Positions 33,862 to 43,615 of a stretch of 64,000 nt of DNA are shown piece by piece (the first letter of the stretch is position 1; every line of letters begins with the position of its first letter). Source of the stretch: Saccharopolyspora aridisoli (lineage in GTDB: Bacteria; Actinomycetota; Actinomycetes; Mycobacteriales; Pseudonocardiaceae); contig NZ_SMKV01000022.1 of the NCBI RefSeq assembly GCF_004348445.1, forward strand, positions 1 to 64,000. The letters are read 5' to 3'. Made by a program: the position numbers and the translations under genes. The notes beneath the pieces were generated by a model, which was not told the origin of the DNA, made no database searches, and worked only from the letters and a program-made list of their open reading frames with translations.

Positions 33862-34644
33862 GTGAGCGCGGAAGTCGAAGGACGCCTCTCGGCAGGGCAG
33901 CGGCGGGCGTTGATAGAGCGGCTGGTGACCGAGCAGGGCGCGGTCCAGGTCGAGGAGCTGGCCGCGTCGCTGGCGGTCACGCCTTCGACGATCCGGCGCG
34001 ACCTGCAACTGCTGACCGACCAGGGCAAGCTCGCCCGCACCTACGGCGGTGCCATGCCGGCGACCAGCGCGGAACCCTCGTTGGGGCAGCGCACGGCGCT
34101 GGCCTCGGCGGAGAAGGGCCGCATCGCCGCGTGGGCGGCCGACCAGGTCTCCATCGGTGACACGCTGATCCTCGACGCAGGCACCACGACCGGGAAGCTG
34201 GCGTGCCGGCTGCGCGATCGCGCAGGCCTGACGGTGATCACCAACAGCGTGATGGCGCTGACCGAGCTGGTCGACGCCGACCCGGTGCAGGTGGTGTCGC
34301 TGGCCGGCGAGCTGCGGCACATCAGCCAGGGCTTCGTCGGCCCGCTGGCGGAGCTGACGTTGTCCCGGGTGACCGCCGACAAGGCGTTCCTGGGGGCCGA
34401 CGGCCTCGATTCCCGTCATGGCATCTGCGAGGCGAGTCTGCTGCAGACCCGCCTCAAGGAGCAGATGATCGCCCAGTCCCGCGAGGTCTTCATCCTCGCC
34501 GACAGCAGCAAGCTCGGTGCCAAGCCCTTCAACGCCTGGGCGCCGCTCCCGGCGACGTGGACGCTGGTCACCGACACCAACGCGGACGAGACCGACCTGG
34601 CTCCGTTCCGCTGCCTCAGCGGGGTCACCATCATCACCGTCTGA
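33862..34644 (+). CDS. DeoR-family transcriptional regulator
   Basis: The protein has about 260 residues. An N-terminal winged helix (RRALIERLVTEQGAVQVEELAASLAVTPSTIRRDL) is followed by the DeoR C-terminal phosphosugar-sensing domain with LDAGTTTGKLA, TNSVMA, GELRHISQGFVGPL and FLGADGLDSRHGI. The GTG at 33862 has GGGAGG eight bases upstream; an ATG at 33835 overlapping the PdxA2 stop is an alternative that would add nine residues. As the last gene of the acid-sugar operon it probably autoregulates the three genes in response to a phosphorylated intermediate. Confidence 0.9.
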   Translation: MSAEVEGRLSAGQRRALIERLVTEQGAVQVEELAASLAVTPSTIRRDLQLLTDQGKLARTYGGAMPATSAEPSLGQRTALASAEKGRIAAWAADQVSIGDTLILDAGTTTGKLACRLRDRAGLTVITNSVMALTELVDADPVQVVSLAGELRHISQGFVGPLAELTLSRVTADKAFLGADGLDSRHGICEASLLQTRLKEQMIAQSREVFILADSSKLGAKPFNAWAPLPATWTLVTDTNADETDLAPFRCLSGVTIITV

Positions 34645-34846
34645 CCTCCCGGGATTCACGACGTCGCGACGGTGGTGCGCAGGGGCGGTTCCGGTCCGAA
34701 CCGACCATGATCGATGTTTGTCATGCCCGGTCGGTGGGACCAGAACTGCTCGCTGCCCGGGCTCTCGGCCACAGTGGACTTCGCGGTCGCGTTCCCGGTG
34801 CTACCGTTCGCGCGGCTAACGATCGTCGCGGTGTGGAGGTGGCGCG

Positions 34847-35971
34847 GTGAACCCGCGGGTCGCGCTGTACATCGGAGGGCTCCTCGGACCCTTCGGCGCC
34901 GGCATCGTCGCCGCGATGCTGCCGGAGCTCAGCGCCGACTTCGCCGTGACACCGAGCGTGGCCGCGACCACCACCACCTCCTACCTGTTGCCCTTCGCCC
35001 TGGTCATGCTCGTGTCCGGCAACCTCGGCGAGAGGTGGGGGAGCAGCCGCACCATCCGGGTCGCCTACATCGGATACGCCGTGGTCGCGGCGCTGGGGGC
35101 CATCGCACCGTGGTTCTGGTTGTTCCAGCTCACCCGCGCGCTGCAGGGCGTGGCCAACGCCTTCACCACACCGCTGCTGCTCTCCAAGATCGCCGCTGGG
35201 GCACCCCAGGAACGGCTCGGCCGGGCGATGGGCACCTACGGCGCGATGCAGGCCATCGGCCAGACCACCGCACCGCTGGTCGGCGGGCTCGCCGCGGAGA
35301 GCGCATGGCAGCTCGCCTTCGTCGGCGTCGCCGTCGTCGCCGCACTGCTCGCCGTGAGCCCGCTGCCACCCGACTCCGAGCCCGCGGCCACGCGCGCCCC
35401 TTCGGCGCTGCGCGACGCCTGGACGCCCGTGGTGATGCTCAGCGGCGGAATCGCAGGCGTCGCCTGGATGTGCTCGGCCGGACTGCCGTTCCTGGTCTCC
35501 TTCCGACTCGACGACGCCTTCACCCTCAGCCCTGGCGCACGCGGCCTGGCGCTGACCGCCTACGGCATCGCCGGCGTGCTCGGTGCCCGGCTGACCGGCA
35601 GCGCCGTCGACCGCTTCGGCGTGCGAGCCATGCTGATCACCGGGATCCTGGCCGCCGCGATCGCCGTCGCCGCGATCGGCCTGGTCGACTCGCTGCCCGT
35701 GGTCGTGCTGGCCTGGGCAGCAGCCGGGGTGTGCGGACAGCTGATCCTGGTCGCCGTGCACTCCACCGTGCTCGGCGGGAGCGGCGGTGGCGGAGCCATC
35801 TCGGTGGTCACCGCATGGCGCTTCCTCGGGATGTCGGCCGCACCCGCGGTGTTCACCGGGCTGTACTACCGCGACCCAGCGCTGGGATTCGGCGTCGCGG
35901 GTCTGCTGCTGGCACTGATGATTCCCGTTGTTTCCACTTGGTGGCCGCGGACGCCCCGCGCCGCTGACTGA
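34847..35971 (+). CDS. MFS transporter
   Basis: The 374-residue protein has about twelve hydrophobic segments and the early MFS features YLLPFALVMLVSGNLGERWGSS (between helices 2 and 3) and ALQGVANAFTTPLLLSKIA. The YGAMQAIGQTTAPLVGG motif C region suggests an exporter of the drug:H+ antiporter type. The GTG start has GGAGGTGG upstream. It stands about 200 bp after the DeoR gene, so it may or may not be part of that regulon. The substrate is unknown. Confidence 0.88.
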   Translation: MNPRVALYIGGLLGPFGAGIVAAMLPELSADFAVTPSVAATTTTSYLLPFALVMLVSGNLGERWGSSRTIRVAYIGYAVVAALGAIAPWFWLFQLTRALQGVANAFTTPLLLSKIAAGAPQERLGRAMGTYGAMQAIGQTTAPLVGGLAAESAWQLAFVGVAVVAALLAVSPLPPDSEPAATRAPSALRDAWTPVVMLSGGIAGVAWMCSAGLPFLVSFRLDDAFTLSPGARGLALTAYGIAGVLGARLTGSAVDRFGVRAMLITGILAAAIAVAAIGLVDSLPVVVLAWAAAGVCGQLILVAVHSTVLGGSGGGGAISVVTAWRFLGMSAAPAVFTGLYYRDPALGFGVAGLLLALMIPVVSTWWPRTPRAAD

Positions 35972-36105
35972 CTCATCGCAGCTCGCTGCGGGTTTCGGGC
36001 ATCGGAGCGTCCACTCCACGCCATCTCGTCACCAGATTTGTGTCACCCAATGGTGATCGTTTCTGTGTCACGCTTCCCGCGACTCGACCACGGGGAGAGG
36101 GAGAC

Positions 36106-36894
36106 ATGGAGATCACCCGCTGGAAGCCCTTAACGCTGTTGTGCGGAGCGGTTCTGGTGGCCGTGCCCACCGCCGCCGTCGCAGTGGCCTCGCCCGCCCA
36201 GCCCGCCGCCGAGGACTACTACCAGGACGCCATCGGCAAGACCGGGCCCGAGCTGGAAGCCGCGCTGCACGGCATCATCAGCAACGGCGTCACCACCCTG
36301 AACTACGACGACGTGTGGGAAGCCCTCAAGGTCACCGACGAGGACCCCACCAACACCAGCAACGTCGTCCTGCTCTACACCGGCCGCTCGCAGCCCGAGG
36401 ACACCAACGGCGGCGACGCCGACCAGTGGAACCGCGAGCACGTCTGGGCCAAGTCCCACGGTGACTTCGACACCGTGCCCGGACCGGGCACCGACGTCCA
36501 CCACCTGCGGCCCACCGACGTCACCGTCAACTCCGACCGAGGCAGCAAGGACTTCGACATGGGCGGCTCCGAGTCCGCCGAAGCCCCCGGCAACTTCACC
36601 GACGACGACTCGTGGGAGCCCCGCGACGCCGTGAAGGGCGACGTCGCCCGGATGATCTTCTACATGTCCGTGCGCTACGAGGGCACCGACGGCTTCGCCG
36701 ACCTCGAGGTCAACGACCAGGTCGGCAACGGCAGCGCCCCCAACATCGGCAAGCTCTCGGTCCTCAAGCAGTGGAACGAGCAGGACCCGCCGGACGCCTT
36801 CGAGCAGCGCCGCAACGAGGTCATCTTCACCGACATCCAGCACAACAGGAACCCGTTCGTGGACCACCCGGAATGGGTCGAAGAGATCTGGTGA
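36106..36894 (+). CDS. Secreted endonuclease I family (EndA/NucM-like) nuclease
   Basis: The 262-residue protein has a Sec signal (RWKPLTLLCGAVLVAVPTAAVAVASPA). The endonuclease I fold follows: YYQDAIGKTG, the catalytic NREHVWAKSHG with His112, DVHHLRPTDVTVNSDRGSKDF, and RMIFYMSVRYEG. Family members degrade extracellular or periplasmic DNA with a metal-dependent HNH-like beta-beta-alpha site. ATG 36106 follows GGGAGA; the in-frame extension from 36040 would hide the signal peptide. It is convergent with the SnoaL-like gene. Confidence 0.9.
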   Translation: MEITRWKPLTLLCGAVLVAVPTAAVAVASPAQPAAEDYYQDAIGKTGPELEAALHGIISNGVTTLNYDDVWEALKVTDEDPTNTSNVVLLYTGRSQPEDTNGGDADQWNREHVWAKSHGDFDTVPGPGTDVHHLRPTDVTVNSDRGSKDFDMGGSESAEAPGNFTDDDSWEPRDAVKGDVARMIFYMSVRYEGTDGFADLEVNDQVGNGSAPNIGKLSVLKQWNEQDPPDAFEQRRNEVIFTDIQHNRNPFVDHPEWVEEIW

Positions 36895-36942
36895 TTCCCT
36901 TCCATTCTCGGTGATCGGCTCGCGCCACTCGTTGTTTCGAGG

Positions 36943-37359
36943 TCAGCTCGGGAGGACTCCGTCTTGGACGAGGCCTCGGTGGATGGCTTCGCTGACGGCC
37001 TGGAGTGAGGACAGGGGCCGGATCATCACCGTGAAGGTGGTGATCCGGTCGTGCGCGTCGAGGTGGATGAGGTCGATGCCCTCGACCTGCTTGCCTTCGA
37101 CGACCGTGCGAAAGTGCAGGACGTGGGCCCGGGTGTTCTCGCCGTCAGGCCCCTGCCCCTCGCCGGGGAAGTCGCCGACGTAGCGGAAGTCCTCGAAAGT
37201 CCGCTGCAGCACCCGGAAGAGCGCGCGCACGGTGTCGATGCCCTCGAACGGCGTGAACTTCACCGGGCTGAATAAGCGGATGTCGTCGGTGAACTCCTCG
37301 ACCGCTGCGTCGAAGTCGCCCGCTTCGACGGCTGCGCGAAAGCGTTCTGCGGCGTTCAT
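36943..37359 (-). CDS. SnoaL-like/NTF2-fold protein
   Basis: The 138-residue protein starts ERFRAAVEAGDFDAAVEEFTDDIRLFSPV, continues with FEGIDTVRALFRVLQRTF and ends in strands VEGIDLIHLDAHDRITTFTVMIRP. This is the cone-shaped NTF2/SnoaL fold of ketosteroid-isomerase-like proteins. The catalytic role is unknown. The ATG overlaps the stop of the PadR gene as ATGA, so it is the last gene of the monooxygenase-PadR operon. Confidence 0.82.
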   Translation of the reverse strand: MNAAERFRAAVEAGDFDAAVEEFTDDIRLFSPVKFTPFEGIDTVRALFRVLQRTFEDFRYVGDFPGEGQGPDGENTRAHVLHFRTVVEGKQVEGIDLIHLDAHDRITTFTVMIRPLSSLQAVSEAIHRGLVQDGVLPS

Positions 37360-37898
37360 GTCCCTCGATCCTGGTCGTCGTCGAGTGCTCGGATCGTCTC
37401 CTCGCACCACTCCAGCAGCGCCTGCTCGGTGCGAATCCCGCCGCTGAGCACCAAGTGCTGGTGCAAGGCCTGGCCGGACAGCTTCGCGATGTCGGGGAAG
37501 TCGCGCCGCTCGATCTCGCGGTAGATCGCGATCCGCGCGGCGTGCTGGTCGCGCTGCCGCGCCATCTCCTCCCGCACCCGCGCGACGTCGCCGAACGACG
37601 CGCCGCGCAGCTTGACCGTCAGGTCGTTGCGCGTGGAAGCAGGTTCGGCGATCCAGCGCGCGAGCTCGTCGGCGCCGGTCTCGCTGACCCGGTAGACCTT
37701 CTTGTCCGGTCGCTTCTGCTGGGCGACCTCGTCGCAGTCGACCCAGCCGAGCTCGACCATGCGCTTGAGACTGCGGTAGATCTGCTGGTGACTCGCCGCC
37801 CAGAAGTACCCGATCGACTTGTCGAACCGCCGCGCCAGCTCGTAGCCCGAGCCCGCGCGCTCCCGCAGCGACACCAGGATCGCGTACTCCAGAGACAA
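37356..37898 (-). CDS. PadR-family transcriptional regulator
   Basis: The 180-residue protein has the PadR winged helix at the N-terminus (SLEYAILVSLRERAGSGYELARRFDKSIGYFWAASHQQIYRSLKRM, written here in pieces across residues 2-47), then GWVDCDEV and KKVYRVSETGADELARW. A C-terminal four-helix dimer domain (Vir-type) follows. The start is TTG at 37898 with GGGAGG six bases upstream; this gives the usual MSLEYAIL opening. It lies between the nitronate monooxygenase-like gene and the SnoaL-like gene and probably represses the operon through the 33-bp palindrome upstream. Confidence 0.9.
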   Translation of the reverse strand: MSLEYAILVSLRERAGSGYELARRFDKSIGYFWAASHQQIYRSLKRMVELGWVDCDEVAQQKRPDKKVYRVSETGADELARWIAEPASTRNDLTVKLRGASFGDVARVREEMARQRDQHAARIAIYREIERRDFPDIAKLSGQALHQHLVLSGGIRTEQALLEWCEETIRALDDDQDRGT

Positions 37899-37912
37899 CG
37901 GCAGCCTCCCTC

Positions 37913-38938
<1,026 letters not shown>

Positions 38939-38939
38939 C

Positions 38940-38972
38940 TATGCACCGAGTTGCAATGCAACGGGTTGCATA
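38940..38972. promoter_or_regulatory. 33-bp interrupted palindrome, probable PadR operator
   Basis: Outer arms TATGCA and TGCATA and inner arms GTTGCA and TGCAAC are symmetric about position 38956; 13 of 16 pairs match. It lies 44 bp upstream of the start of the monooxygenase-PadR-SnoaL operon. The size and the TGCA-rich arms suit a dimeric or tetrameric winged-helix regulator. Confidence 0.7.
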
Positions 38973-39030
38973 GGCGCGATCGAGCGAACTCGGCGGAGGT
39001 CGCTCGCCGGACGGTGCGACCCTCCGCGGG

Positions 39031-39807
39031 CTAGAAGTTCACGTAACCGCCGTCGACGGTGAGCTCGTCGGCGGTGTGGTACGCGCTGGCAGGGCTGGCC
39101 AGGTACACCGCCAGCGAACCGAAGTCGCCCGGCTCGCCCCAGCGGCCGGCCGGAACCCTCGGTAGCACCTTGCGGTGGAAGGCGTCCGAGTCGAGCATCG
39201 GATCGGCCAGCGGGGTGCTCACCCAACCCGGCAGCACCGCGTTCGCGCGAATGCCGTGGCGGGCCAGCTCGATCGCGATCGACTTGATCATCGACACCAG
39301 AGCGCCCTTGCTCGCCGCGTAGGCCTGCCCGCGCGGCTGGCCCTGCCGGGCAGCCAGGCTGGAGGTTCCCACCAGGCTGCCGCCCTCGCCCTGCGCCAGC
39401 ATCTGCCGCGCCGCCGCCCGCAACGTCAGGAACGCCCCGTCCAGGTCCACCCGCGTGACCCGCCGGAACTCGCTGAGCTCGGTGTCGACGAAACGACTGC
39501 CCACCCCGCCGATCCCGGCGTTGGCGAAGCAGGAGTCCAGCCGCCCGAAGGTCTCCACCGTCCGCGCCATCGCCTGCGCGACCTGCTCCTCGTCGCCGAC
39601 GTCGCACCGCACGGCGAGCACCTTCCCACCGTGCCCTTCGAGCTCACGCACCGCGGCCTCGTTGCGCTCGGCGTTGGTGCCCCAGACGCACACCGAAGCC
39701 CCGGCCGCCGCCAGCGCGTCGGCCATCGCCAGGCCGATTCCGGAGTTGCCGCCGGTGACCAGCGAAACGTGCCCGGTCAGGTCGAACGGGTTGGGCTTCT
39801 CGCTCAC
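39031..39807 (-). CDS. SDR-family oxidoreductase
   Basis: The 258-residue short-chain dehydrogenase has TGGNSGIG at residues 18-25, the NAG motif at 96-98, catalytic Ser150, and Tyr163 with Lys167 in YAASK. It resembles FabG-like acyl or polyol dehydrogenases (late DELTVDGGYVNF). Its GTG overlaps the stop of the acyl-CoA ligase gene, so the two are coupled and likely act on the same CoA ester or acid. Confidence 0.92.
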   Translation of the reverse strand: MSEKPNPFDLTGHVSLVTGGNSGIGLAMADALAAAGASVCVWGTNAERNEAAVRELEGHGGKVLAVRCDVGDEEQVAQAMARTVETFGRLDSCFANAGIGGVGSRFVDTELSEFRRVTRVDLDGAFLTLRAAARQMLAQGEGGSLVGTSSLAARQGQPRGQAYAASKGALVSMIKSIAIELARHGIRANAVLPGWVSTPLADPMLDSDAFHRKVLPRVPAGRWGEPGDFGSLAVYLASPASAYHTADELTVDGGYVNF

Positions 39808-41393
39808 GGGGTGCCGCCTCCCTGCGGGGTGTGGGACTGCTCGCGGTACTGGCTGCGCAGCGTCGTCTTGAGGACCTTGCCGCTGGGGTTGCGTGGCAGC
39901 TGCTCGACCACGCGGATCTGCTTGGGCCGCTTGTAACCCGCCAAGCGCGCGCGGCACCAGCTCTCGATGTCCTCGTCGGTCGGCGGATCGGCGGGATCGC
40001 GCGGAGCGATCACCGCCAGCGGGGACTCGCCCCATCGCGGGTCCGGGACACCGATCAGCGCCACCTCACCGACCTTGGGGTGTCCCGAGAGCGCTTCCTC
40101 GACCTCGGCGCAGTAGATGTTCTCGCCACCGGAGATGATCATGTCCTTCTTGCGGTCCACCACGTAGATGTAGCCGTCGGCGTCCTGGCGCACCAGGTCA
40201 CCGGAGTGGAACCAGCCACCGCGGAAGGCCTCCGCGGTCTCCTCCGGCTTGTTCCAGTAGCCGCTCATCACCGTCGGTCCCTTGTAGACGATCTCGCCGA
40301 CCTCGCCGGGTGAGACGTCGTTCATCTCGTCGTCGACGATGCGCACCTCGACGTTGAGCAGCGGCGTTCCCACCGAACCGATCTTGCGCAGCGCGTCCTC
40401 GGCCCGCAGCGCCGTCGTCACCGGGCTGCACTCGGTCTGCCCGAACACGGTGCTCAGCTCCGCCTGCGGGAACGTCGCCATGATCTGCCGCAGCAGCGTC
40501 GTCGACGCCGGTGCCGCCCCCCAGCTGATCCGCCGCAGCGCTGAGAGGTCGTACTCGGCGATGTCGGGCAGCGAGCAGATCGCCTGCCACTGGGCGGGCA
40601 CGAAGAAGCAGCCTGAGATCCGCTCCCGCGCCAGCATCTCCACCGTCTCGCGGGGGTCGAACCGACCGGAGGACGACAGCACGATCCGGCCACCGCGCAG
40701 CAGCGGCCCCATCAGGCCCGACACCCCGGCGATGTGGAACAGCGGCACACCGACCAGGTACACCCTGTCGTCCTCGGAAACCCCGTTGTGGATGAGCAGG
40801 CTGCAGGTGTGCATCAGCAGGTTGTAGTGGGACAGCACCGCGCCCTTGGGACGTCCGGTCGTGCCGGAGGTGTACATGATGAAGGCGGGGGAGTGCAGGT
40901 CCACGTCGAGCTCGTCGTGCTCGGGCGAGGCCGCGGCCAACGCCTGCTCGAAGTCCACCGACTCCGCACCGGCGTCGCCGTCGCCGATGACCAGCGCGAA
41001 CCGCGCCTCCGGAACTCGCTGGCGGGCCTCGGCCACGGTCTCGGAGAGGAACGAGTCGGTGATCACCGCGCTCGCGCCGCTGTCGGTGAGGGCGTAGGCG
41101 ATCTCGTCGGCCACCAGCCGGAAGTTGACCGGCACGCAGATCGCCCCGATGCGCGAACCGGCCACGAACGCCTCGATGCTCTCCAGGTGGTTGAGCGTCG
41201 CGACCGCGAACCGGTCGCCCGCGCCCAGCCCGCGGTCGTGCAGGGCGTTGGCCAGCCGCGTGACCCGCTCGTCGAACTCGGCGTAGCTGCGGGAGATCTC
41301 GCCGTGCCGCAGCGCGATCTCGTCGGGGATCTTGCGGGCGTGGCGCGCGAGCTGGTCGCTGAGCGTCATGCCCTGGCCGGGATGTGCGGACAT
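39804..41393 (-). CDS. Fatty-acid/aryl acid-CoA ligase (AMP-binding, ANL family)
   Basis: The 529-residue acyl-CoA synthetase has the P-loop-like motif MYTSGTTGRPKGAVLSH, FGQTECSP, the GWFHSGDLVRQDADGYIYVVDRKKDMIISGG block around the hinge, and a late PRNPSGKVLKT with the catalytic Lys. It activates a carboxylic acid with ATP and CoA. The sequence style is that of long-chain or aromatic-acid ligases (FadD-like), and chain length cannot be set. The ATG at 41393 follows GAGGTGACG. It is divergent from an MFS gene across a 220-bp gap with two inverted repeats and is coupled to the SDR. Confidence 0.92.
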   Translation of the reverse strand: MSAHPGQGMTLSDQLARHARKIPDEIALRHGEISRSYAEFDERVTRLANALHDRGLGAGDRFAVATLNHLESIEAFVAGSRIGAICVPVNFRLVADEIAYALTDSGASAVITDSFLSETVAEARQRVPEARFALVIGDGDAGAESVDFEQALAAASPEHDELDVDLHSPAFIMYTSGTTGRPKGAVLSHYNLLMHTCSLLIHNGVSEDDRVYLVGVPLFHIAGVSGLMGPLLRGGRIVLSSSGRFDPRETVEMLARERISGCFFVPAQWQAICSLPDIAEYDLSALRRISWGAAPASTTLLRQIMATFPQAELSTVFGQTECSPVTTALRAEDALRKIGSVGTPLLNVEVRIVDDEMNDVSPGEVGEIVYKGPTVMSGYWNKPEETAEAFRGGWFHSGDLVRQDADGYIYVVDRKKDMIISGGENIYCAEVEEALSGHPKVGEVALIGVPDPRWGESPLAVIAPRDPADPPTDEDIESWCRARLAGYKRPKQIRVVEQLPRNPSGKVLKTTLRSQYREQSHTPQGGGTP

Positions 41394-41464
41394 CGTCACC
41401 TCGCCGTTGAGGGGATGGGCCAACTCATCGTGCGGGCGCGGCTGGAAGTGGTCAAGGCGATGGC

Positions 41465-41503
41465 TGGACGTTTTGTCCACACCGGCGTAATGAACTTCAC
41501 GCC
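41465..41503. promoter_or_regulatory. Paired inverted repeats in the ligase/MFS divergent region
   Basis: TGGAC at 41465-41469 pairs with GTCCA at 41475-41479, and GGCGT at 41484-41488 pairs with ACGCC at 41499-41503 with further partial symmetry. They sit between divergent genes and may be regulator sites; no regulator gene is adjacent. Confidence 0.35.
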
Positions 41504-41613
41504 GTGCGAAGGGGTTTCGGCAGCTCCTCCTGTTCCAGGCCTGCTCTCCGGCGTGCGAGGCTGATCGCGGAGCAAGTGGTCGAGCCAATGTCGCGGCGAG
41601 GTGTCAACGAAGC

Positions 41614-42831
41614 GTGACCGAGAGGGAGAAGCCCTTCGAGCTGAGAACCGTTGCCCTCGCGGCATTCGGCCCCACCCTGCTCTTCGCCACCGGCGAGGGC
41701 GCGATCCTGCCGGTGCTCCCGCTGGTCGCCGCCGACCAGGGCGCCGGACTCGCCGCGCTCGGCCTGATCGCGGCCATGATCATGGTCGGTGAGCTCATCG
41801 GGGACCTGCCCAGCGGCGCTCTCGTGCACCGGCTCGGCGAACGCCCCGCGATGATCCTCGCTTCGCTGGTGTCGATCGCCGGACTGCTCGGCTGCTACTC
41901 CTCCACCAACCCGTGGCTGCTCGGCGCCAGCGTCTTCCTCGTCGGGCTGGCCACCGCGGTGTTCGCGCTGGCCAGGCACGCGTTCATCACCACCAGCGTC
42001 CCGCTGCGCTACCGGGCCCGGGCGCTGAGCGTGCTCGGCGGGCTGTTCCGCGCCGGCTACTTCATCGGCCCCTTCGTGACCTCGCTGGTGCTGGCGATCA
42101 GCCCCGAGAAGCGGTCGGTGTTCCTCATCCACGTCGGCTTCGCCGTCGCCACGCTCGTGCTCCTGCTGTTCACCGGCGATCTCACCCCCGCCGACGACCC
42201 CGGCAGGCGCGAAGCCCACCACGGCCTGCTGCCCACCATGGTCCGACACCGCGGCGTGCTGCTGCGGATGGGTTCCTGCGCCGCGCTGCTCGGCGGACTG
42301 CGAGCCTCCCGCAACGTGGTGCTGCCGCTGGTCGCCGTCGCGGCGGGACTACCGCCGTCGACCACGGTCCTGGTCATCGGCATCGCGGGCGGTGTCGACT
42401 TCGCGCTGTCCTACTCCTCCGGGCAGATCATGGACCGCTGGGGACGCCTGTGGGCGGCGGTGCCGTCGATGACCGGTCTGGCCATCGGGCACACGCTGCT
42501 GTTCGTGGTCATCGACGTGCCCACCTTCGCGGCGGTGGCGGTCCTGCTCGCACTGGCCAACGGCACCAGCAGCGGCATCCTGATGACCCTCGGCGCCGAC
42601 CTCGCCCCGCACCCCGCGCCGGCCCCGTTCCTCGGCGCCTGGCGCTTGACCGGCGACTTCGGCCAGGCCGTCGGACCGCTGGTCATCTCCGGGCTCACCG
42701 CGCTGGCCGGCGTCGGGTTCGCCGGTGCCGGCATGGGAGTCCTGGGATTGCTCGGCTCGGGCCTGCTGCTGCGGTACACGCCGCGCTACGTGCCGCGGCA
42801 GCCCGCGCTGGGCCTGGAGGGTGATCGTTAG
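41614..42831 (+). CDS. MFS transporter
   Basis: The 405-residue protein has about twelve membrane segments. LVGLATAVFALARHAFITTSVP and RARALSVLGGLFRAGYFIGPF form the motif A/B-C region of MFS exporters. An internal loop near residue 200 (DPGRREAHHG) separates the halves. The start is GTG. It is divergent from the CoA ligase gene and could move that pathway's substrate or an unrelated drug; nothing in the sequence decides this. Confidence 0.88.
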   Translation: MTEREKPFELRTVALAAFGPTLLFATGEGAILPVLPLVAADQGAGLAALGLIAAMIMVGELIGDLPSGALVHRLGERPAMILASLVSIAGLLGCYSSTNPWLLGASVFLVGLATAVFALARHAFITTSVPLRYRARALSVLGGLFRAGYFIGPFVTSLVLAISPEKRSVFLIHVGFAVATLVLLLFTGDLTPADDPGRREAHHGLLPTMVRHRGVLLRMGSCAALLGGLRASRNVVLPLVAVAAGLPPSTTVLVIGIAGGVDFALSYSSGQIMDRWGRLWAAVPSMTGLAIGHTLLFVVIDVPTFAAVAVLLALANGTSSGILMTLGADLAPHPAPAPFLGAWRLTGDFGQAVGPLVISGLTALAGVGFAGAGMGVLGLLGSGLLLRYTPRYVPRQPALGLEGDR

Positions 42832-42918
42832 CTGGGACACATGACCCAGGTGGTGGAGTGATCGCTGGACAGCCTGATGATCGAATCATTCGAACACCTC
42901 GCCGAGAAGGGAAGTCCG

Positions 42919-43569
42919 GTGTCGGCCAACGAGAAACCTGTCTGGATGTCGGTCGCGGCAGCGGTGCTGCTGGGCGCGATGTGGCTCGTCTTCGAGTCCG
43001 GGCTGCTCGATCCGAAGGTCAGCGCGGCGACCGGTCCCGCGAGCGACCAGCTCGCGGAGCTCACGGTCGCTCCGGCCGGCTCGATGACCGGGTACTCGCG
43101 GGAGAGGTTCAAGCACTGGATCCCGCAACCGGACGCCGGGAAGAACTGCAACACGCGCGAAGCGGTGCTGGCACGCGACGGCGAGAGCGTCAAGGCCAAT
43201 GCGGCTTGCGAGGTCACCTCGGGTTCGTGGACGAGCCTCTACACCGGGGAGAAGGTCGCGCAAGCCAGGGGCGTGGACATCGACCACATGGTTCCGCTGG
43301 CCAACGCCTGGCGCAGCGGTGCCAACGAGTGGGACGACGCCAAGCGCCAGCAGTTCGCCAACGACATGAGCCTGCCGCAGCTGGTCGCGGTGGATTCCAG
43401 CTCCAACCGCAGCAAGGGCGACCAAGACCCCTCGACCTGGAAGCCCACCGCCCGGGGCCAGTGGTGCGTCTACGCCACGGACTGGATCACGGTGAAGAAG
43501 AGCTACGGCCTCACCGTCACCGACGCCGAGAAGAAGGCGCTGACGGAGATGCTCGCCACCTGCAAGTGA
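42919..43569 (+). CDS. Secreted or anchored HNH-type nuclease (DUF1524/GmrSD-C-like)
   Basis: The 216-residue protein has an N-terminal membrane helix (WMSVAAAVLLGAMWLVFESG). Its extracytoplasmic domain carries CNTREAVLARDG, a GVDIDHMVPLANAWRSGA motif with Asp-His as the HNH core, and NRSKGDQDPSTWKP with the Asn and Lys of such sites. It matches DUF1524-type exported HNH proteins common in actinomycetes. Cys pairs may form disulfides. The GTG at 42919 has AAGGGA upstream; an ATG at 42877 is possible. A terminator follows. Confidence 0.85.
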   Translation: MSANEKPVWMSVAAAVLLGAMWLVFESGLLDPKVSAATGPASDQLAELTVAPAGSMTGYSRERFKHWIPQPDAGKNCNTREAVLARDGESVKANAACEVTSGSWTSLYTGEKVAQARGVDIDHMVPLANAWRSGANEWDDAKRQQFANDMSLPQLVAVDSSSNRSKGDQDPSTWKPTARGQWCVYATDWITVKKSYGLTVTDAEKKALTEMLATCK

Positions 43570-43574
43570 GTCGC

Positions 43575-43610
43575 GCGGGTGGGGGGTTGAGCTGATCTCC
43601 CCCCACCCGC
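43575..43610. terminator. Bidirectional terminator between HNH and TAXI genes
   Basis: GCGGGTGGGGGG at 43575-43586 pairs perfectly with CCCCCCACCCGC at 43599-43610 (12 bp, 12-nt loop), between two convergent genes. Confidence 0.8.
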
Positions 43611-43615
43611 TGCGC

